Shown piece after piece: positions 13,218 through 16,022 of a stretch of 16,022 nucleotides of DNA. This stretch comes from Marinosulfonomonas sp. (lineage in GTDB: Bacteria > Pseudomonadota > Alphaproteobacteria > Rhodobacterales > Rhodobacteraceae). The stretch lies in the NCBI GenBank assembly GCA_026989405.1, contig JALSJL010000281.1, forward strand, positions 1-16,022. The letters are read 5' to 3'. The position numbers and the translations under genes are program-made. Within the stretch, counting starts at the first letter, position 1; each line of letters starts with the position of its first letter. The notes beneath the pieces are model-generated. The model saw only the letters and a list, made by a program, of their open reading frames with translations, was not told the origin of the DNA and searched no databases.

Positions 13218-13525
13218 GCGGTCGCGACGGTCCCGTGAGGCCAGAGTGGACTGGGAAACCTCTTCGGAGGTGGAACAATCCGCAGACGGTATCAGGGAAG
13301 CCAGGCAAATCACGACGGTTCTTTGAAGCGGCGCGAAATGTCAGGCAACCTCAGGGGCCAGCGTGGTCATCGAGGATCTTCGGGTCCGAGATGGCAGCAA
13401 AGGTTCCTTCGGGAACCCGAGCACATGATGCGGAAAACCCTTCGGGGCGGACCAAATCAGGAAGACGTCAGGGCGTGCTGCAAGGCACATGCGAAGACCG
13501 CGTCTGAGCACCTGGCGTCTTTTCC
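13218..13525 (+). ncRNA. Candidate structured non-coding RNA with four UUCG-tetraloop hairpins (approximate ends)
   Basis: Within about 300 bases that lack a convincing protein gene there are four hairpins closed by C(UUCG)G loops. They are ACCTC/GAGGT at 13258-13271; GGATC/GGTCC at 13374-13387; GGTTCC/GGAACC at 13402-13417; and CCC/GGG at 13438-13447. The second continues outward through a GA/GA internal loop (72-73 with 88-89 of the 133xx block) into a further 6-bp helix, 13366-13371 with 13390-13395. Tandem GA and UUCG are hallmarks of folded RNA. A smaller hairpin CCAG/CTGG lies at 13241-13254, and GGTCC (13229-13233) could close against GGACC (13449-13453). The stretch ends in a long terminator stem with a T-run. 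UCAGG occurs five times. The 5' end is not defined; no strong promoter is seen. I do not recognise the family. The alternative is a long structured leader of phnA. Confidence 0.62.
13462..13523 (+). terminator. Intrinsic terminator with branched stem closing the candidate RNA
   Basis: AAGACGTCAGG (13462-13472) pairs with CCTGGCGTCTT (13511-13521) over 11 bp with one T-G wobble, followed by a T-run at 13520-13523. The 38 bases inside hold two small hairpins, GTGC/GCAC near 13475-13488 and AGAC/GTCT near 13495-13505, so the element looks like a three-way junction rather than a simple hairpin. Confidence 0.65.
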
Positions 13526-13577
13526 TGTGCACACAGCCCCCCGGACCCCCCGACAAACGGCCCCGAAAACCGCCCCC

Positions 13578-13613
13578 AAAAGAAAACGAGACCCGCTTGC
13601 CTAAGCAACCGGG
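13578..13613 (-). terminator. Possible minus-strand terminator upstream of phnA
   Basis: CCCG-C-TTGC (13592-13600) pairs with GCAA-C-CGGG (13605-13613) around CTAA, with one C-C mismatch. On the minus strand the stem is followed by a T-rich run (TCTCGTTTTCTTTT). It could end antisense transcription that reads through from the convergent lipoprotein gene, since no terminator separates phnA from that gene. Confidence 0.35.
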
Positions 13614-13653
13614 CCCCGCCGTCAGTTCATGCATTACCGCGTCTATGCACCTG

Positions 13654-13684
13654 TGCGCGCAGCCATACACGGGCTTTGCGCGCA
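13654..13684 (+). other. Stable hairpin in the region upstream of phnA
   Basis: Two copies of the self-complementary TGCGCGCA (13654-13661 and 13677-13684) can pair over 8 bp. The helix continues through a 2-base bulge into GCC/GGC around a 7-base loop. It lies about 110 bases before the phnA start and may be part of its leader, or a terminator-like block. Confidence 0.4.
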
Positions 13685-13796
13685 AATCAACAACATCTGG
13701 GCCCAAAATCGCCCCAAACCCCCATATTTTCCGCGCGCCCCTGGAAATCCCCCACCAAACCCGCTATCGCGCACCGACCCGAAACAGGAGCGCCCG

Positions 13797-14342
13797 ATGC
13801 CCGCCACCCGTGCCGATAACACCTGCGAGCTTTGCTCTGCCACCGATGACCTCGCCACCTTCCCGGTCGGCCCCGAGGCAGGCGAAGGGGGCGAGCGCGC
13901 CGCCTGGCTCTGCGCCACCTGCCGCGACCAGATCGAGGGCACGCCCGACCCGACCCACTGGCGCTGCCTCGCCAGTTCCATGTGGTCCGAACACGCCCCG
14001 GTCCAGGTGCTGGCCTTCCGCATGCTGACCCGGCTGGCGGACGAAAACCCCTGGGCGCGCGACCTGCTCGATCAGCTCTACCTCGATGACGACACCCGCG
14101 CCTGGGCCGAGGCCGGCATCGCCCCGGACACGGGCCATGTGGATGCCTACGGCGCCCCGCTTGCCCAGGGCGACAGCGTCACCCTGATCAAGGACCTCCC
14201 GGTCAAGGGCGCGGGCTTCACCGCCAAGCGCGGCACCGCCGTGCGGGGCATCTCTCTGGTTGCCGACAACCCGGGCCAGATCGAAGGCCGCGTCGAGGGC
14301 CAGCGCATCGTCATCCTGACCGAGTTCGTCAAGAAACGCTGA
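13797..14342 (+). CDS. PhnA/YjdM-family zinc-ribbon protein
   Basis: Encodes 181 residues. The N-terminus carries a zinc-ribbon with CELC (Cys10, Cys13) and CATC (Cys39, Cys42). A middle part follows (WRCLASSMWSEHAPVQVLAFRML, 55-77). The C-terminal domain GDSVTLIKDLPVKGAGFTAK (125-144), then GTAVRGI and ending LTEFVKKR, matches E. coli YjdM (GDSV.IIKDLKVKG ... EFVKK). The long version with an inserted middle is common in alphaproteobacteria. Despite the name it is not the phosphonoacetate hydrolase PhnA and its role in phosphonate use is unproven; the function is unknown. ATG 13797 is preceded by AGGAG (13786-13790). The frame is open 56 codons further up, but that part is low-complexity and Pro-rich. 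It converges on a lipoprotein gene with 6 bases between stops. Confidence 0.88.
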   Translation: MPATRADNTCELCSATDDLATFPVGPEAGEGGERAAWLCATCRDQIEGTPDPTHWRCLASSMWSEHAPVQVLAFRMLTRLADENPWARDLLDQLYLDDDTRAWAEAGIAPDTGHVDAYGAPLAQGDSVTLIKDLPVKGAGFTAKRGTAVRGISLVADNPGQIEGRVEGQRIVILTEFVKKR

Positions 14343-14348
14343 TCGGCG

Positions 14349-14498
14349 TCAGAAATTCGGCGTGCAAACCGGCCCTTCGGCCCCTTGCGTCACCGTCCAT
14401 GATCCCGGCCCACAAGGCCCGTCGGTCGGCGGGACCGGCAGCTCCTGCGCGCAGGCTGCAAGGGTCGCGACAATGGCGAGCGTCAGAAAATGTTTCAT
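14349..14498 (-). CDS. Tiny putative lipoprotein (49 residues)
   Basis: MKHFLTLAIVATLAACAQEL is a complete lipoprotein signal: basic start, hydrophobic core and lipobox LAAC with Cys16 as the lipidation site. Only 34 residues remain after it, with Cys29 and Cys45 possibly forming a disulfide (PCGPGSWTV ... GPVCTPNF). The ATG at 14498 is preceded by AAAGGAG at ideal spacing and a promoter with a perfect TTGACA. I do not recognise the family; small outer-membrane or periplasmic lipoproteins of this size are common in Rhodobacterales. It is likely to be missed by automatic annotation because of its length and because a larger reading frame of the other strand surrounds it. Confidence 0.72.
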   Translation of the reverse strand: MKHFLTLAIVATLAACAQELPVPPTDGPCGPGSWTVTQGAEGPVCTPNF

Positions 14499-14527
14499 GC
14501 GGTCTCCTTTGCAAAAACCACTGACTG

Positions 14528-14557
14528 ATCTTGTTCGGTCGTGCGGCCTCGTGTCAA
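14528..14557 (-). promoter_or_regulatory. Probable promoter of the tiny lipoprotein gene
   Basis: On the minus strand a perfect TTGACA (14557-14552) is followed after 18 bases by CAAGAT (14533-14528). The start point would be about 20 bases before the ATG at 14498, which has a strong ribosome site. Confidence 0.45.
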
Positions 14558-14559
14558 AT
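14531..14559 (+). promoter_or_regulatory. Possible promoter of the second FAD oxidoreductase gene
   Basis: TTGTTC (14531-14536) and TCAAAT (14554-14559) are 17 bases apart and would start transcription about 20 bases before the ATG at 14586. It is almost exactly superimposed on the minus-strand promoter candidate. Confidence 0.35.
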
Positions 14560-14585
14560 GTCCCGGGAACGGGCAGGGGGTGCAA

Positions 14586-15746
14586 ATGGCACATGACATC
14601 GTGATCGTGGGCGGCGGCATCATCGGCAGCGCTTGCGCCTTTTTCATGGCGCGCGCTGGCCTTGACGTGGCCCTTGTCGACCAGGGGCCGCTTGCCGGTG
14701 GCACCACCGCCAACAGCTTTGCCTGGGCCAACGCGTCGTCGAAAACCACTGACCGCGACTACCACGCGCTGAACATGGCCGGCGTCGCGGGCTACCGGGC
14801 GCTGGAACAGGAATTCGGAACCGGGGCCATTGGGTTGAATGCAACCGGCGCGCTTTACCTTGCAACTCCGGACGATGCGGCGGGCCTGCGCGATCTCGAC
14901 CGCCAGCAAGCCGCGCTGGACGGGTTCGGCCAGCCGGTCGAAAGGCTCGACGCGGCGGCCCTTGCAGCGCAAGAGCCCGGCCTGACCCTTGCCGCCGGCA
15001 CCACGGCGCTGCTGGCCCCTGGCGACCTCTGCGTGAACGCCCCGCATTTCGCGCGCTTCATGGCGGCGCGCGCCGCCGATCTGGGCGCGCTCATCCGGGA
15101 AAACGCGCGGTCTTTCGAACTGCTGCTTGACGATGCCGGCACCATCGGCGGCGTCCGGACCGCCGATGGCCCCATCGCCGCCCCCGCGGTGCTGCTTGCC
15201 ACCGGTCCCGACACCCCGCAAACGCTGGCGGCGCTGACCGGCTTTGACGGCTTTGCCACCCGCTTTCCTCTGCGCCGTGCGCCGGGCCTGCTGCTGACCA
15301 CCCCGCCGCTGGCGCCCGCAGAGCTGCCGCGCCATGTGATCAACACGTCGCTCAGTCGCGAATTCCACCTGCTGCCGGAATTCAACGGCGGCGTGAAACT
15401 CGGCTCGGACGATGTCGATGGCATGATCGTTCAGGACCGCGCGCCCGATACCTTGCGCCGGGCCGGGCAGAAACTGCTCGAGCGCGGCGGCGAACTGATG
15501 CCGGCGCTGGCCCGCGTCGATGTCACCGACTGCCAGCTTGGTGTCGGCATCCGCCCGATGCCCGAGGACGGCAAGACCATTTTCGGCGCGGTGCCCGGGG
15601 CCGACGGCCTCTACCTGATCGCCACCCACAGCGGCGTGACGCTCGCCCCGGTCCTGGGGCGCGCCATGGTCGCGCTCATGACGGGGAAACCGATGCAGCC
15701 TGACATGGGCGGCTATTGGCTTGGGCGATTTCCCGGGTTCGCGTGA
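14586..15746 (+). CDS. FAD-dependent oxidoreductase, DAO family (glycine oxidase/DadA-like)
   Basis: A 386-residue flavoprotein with the classic N-terminal motif IVIVGGGIIGSACAFFMARAG (5-25; GGGIIG 9-14) and Asp32 ending the second strand. GTTANSFAWANASSK (39-53) is typical of D-amino-acid dehydrogenase/glycine-oxidase-like enzymes. Near the C-terminus, VGIRPMPEDGKTIFGAV and GLYLIATHSGVTLAPVLGRAM are the conserved FAD-contacting parts. It probably oxidises an amino acid or secondary amine and passes electrons to oxygen or the quinone pool; the substrate is not evident. Start: the frame opens at a GTG 15 codons earlier, but the ATG at 14586 begins the flavin motif directly and has a G-rich ribosome site (AGGGGG). 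Only about 22-30 percent-type resemblance by eye to the other oxidoreductase in this window, so they are not recent duplicates. Confidence 0.87.
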   Translation: MAHDIVIVGGGIIGSACAFFMARAGLDVALVDQGPLAGGTTANSFAWANASSKTTDRDYHALNMAGVAGYRALEQEFGTGAIGLNATGALYLATPDDAAGLRDLDRQQAALDGFGQPVERLDAAALAAQEPGLTLAAGTTALLAPGDLCVNAPHFARFMAARAADLGALIRENARSFELLLDDAGTIGGVRTADGPIAAPAVLLATGPDTPQTLAALTGFDGFATRFPLRRAPGLLLTTPPLAPAELPRHVINTSLSREFHLLPEFNGGVKLGSDDVDGMIVQDRAPDTLRRAGQKLLERGGELMPALARVDVTDCQLGVGIRPMPEDGKTIFGAVPGADGLYLIATHSGVTLAPVLGRAMVALMTGKPMQPDMGGYWLGRFPGFA

Positions 15747-15866
15747 GCGACCCGCAGGCCGCGCCGATGGCCGGCCGGATCAGCCCGGACCGGACATGGA
15801 TCAAGGAAGCAATCGGCTGTTCCGGCTACAATTCGCAGCAACCAATAGCAGAAAAAGGCCGATTCA

Positions 15867-16022
15867 ATGTTGCGCCTTGGAATGATCCTGTTTTCGATCG
15901 TTGCAACAACTTTCATGGGGGTGGCGATCATTGCTTCGCTTACCATTGGTTATGATACGTTGCGTCCGATCGTGGTTGCCGCAGGCGCGGGTTTTGTGCT
16001 GGCGCTGCCCGCCACCTGGGTC
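15867..16022 (+). CDS. Two-helix small membrane protein, 5' part (family often mis-named 'CTP synthetase')
   Basis: Fifty-two codons are visible, open at the right edge. MLRLGMILFSIVATTFMGVAII and VVAAGAGFVLALPATWV are two hydrophobic segments (about 4-24 and 36-52) joined by SLTIGYDTLRP. This matches a short Rhodobacterales membrane protein that databases label 'CTP synthetase'; it has nothing in common with the real enzyme PyrG (no amidoligase or glutaminase motifs, and membrane-spanning). Function unknown. The ATG at 15867 has an AAAAAGG ribosome site about 8 bases upstream. The 120-base gap before it contains TACAAT (15827-15832), a fair -10, without a clear -35. The family normally ends within about 10 residues after this point. 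Confidence 0.75.
   Translation, partial: MLRLGMILFSIVATTFMGVAIIASLTIGYDTLRPIVVAAGAGFVLALPATWV

Noticed and set aside
13235..13507. Plus-strand GTG frame of 90 codons over the RNA candidate
   Set aside because: No codon bias, no ribosome site, no family resemblance; the UUCG hairpins fall at all codon phases.
13218..13525. RNase P RNA, tmRNA, SRP RNA, 6S RNA or cobalamin riboswitch as identity of the RNA candidate
   Set aside because: No GAAAGUCC/ACAGAA core of RNase P, no tag frame or tRNA-like ends of tmRNA, no SRP GGAA-tetraloop apex with its symmetric loop, no long 6S-type hairpin. A short GGGAAGCC resembles the B12 box but the rest of that motif is missing.
13629..13796. 56-codon N-terminal extension of the PhnA-family protein
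   Set aside because: Pro-rich low-complexity sequence containing a stable hairpin; the ATG at 13797 has AGGAG and begins just before the zinc ribbon.

Overview
The window looks like chromosomal DNA of an alphaproteobacterium of the Rhodobacterales (Rhodobacter/Roseobacter lineage). It has high GC and strongly GC-ending codons. It carries several families that I know mainly from that order: a four-Cys secreted protein often mis-named 'arginine transporter', a two-helix membrane protein often mis-named 'CTP synthetase', a 'sugar transporter'-type four-helix membrane protein and an Ala-rich WREWY-type hypothetical. Most genes are ordinary housekeeping or accessory genes. There is no phage, insertion sequence, CRISPR array or tRNA that I can see.

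Layout, left to right. Bases 1-123 are the last 40 codons of 6-phosphogluconate dehydrogenase (gnd, +), convergent with the helicase gene hrpB (-). Diverging from hrpB is meaB (+, GTPase chaperone of methylmalonyl-CoA mutase), then rpmB (+, ribosomal protein L28), which has its own promoter, a leader stem-loop and a strong terminator. A copper pair follows: a DUF2946-like secreted protein and a PCu(A)C copper chaperone with a Met-rich tail. Next is a two-gene unit with a four-helix membrane protein and a low-molecular-weight protein tyrosine phosphatase. Convergent to it is a minus-strand unit in which a small four-Cys secreted protein is fused stop-to-start (TGAATG) with an FAD-dependent amine/amino-acid oxidase. 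Upstream of that are a periplasmic YfdX-family protein and a 426-residue protein with an Ala-rich middle and a C-terminal glycine-zipper membrane segment, both minus. The translation factor gene lepA (+) diverges from the latter and looks leaderless.

The stretch 12160-13796 is the least ordinary part. It holds an AT-richer gene for a secreted four-Cys protein with a GTG start (-). Then comes about 900 bases with no convincing protein gene. This contains a perfect 12-bp palindrome, a cluster of three DnaA-box-like nonamers flanked by a 12-bp direct repeat, and a strong candidate for a structured non-coding RNA of roughly 300 nt (about 13218-13525). The RNA candidate has four UUCG-tetraloop hairpins, one of which continues through tandem GA/GA into a second helix, and ends in an 11-bp terminator stem with a T-run. 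I could not match it to RNase P RNA, tmRNA, SRP RNA or 6S RNA by their signature motifs, and it is my main candidate for something undescribed.

The right end holds a PhnA/YjdM zinc-ribbon protein (+), a tiny lipoprotein (-) convergent to it, a second FAD-dependent oxidoreductase (+) divergent from the lipoprotein over two nearly superimposed promoters, and the start of the small membrane protein often called 'CTP synthetase', which runs off the window.

Limits: everything is read by eye. Promoters and hairpins are pattern matches without energy calculations, and family calls rest on remembered motifs rather than searches.
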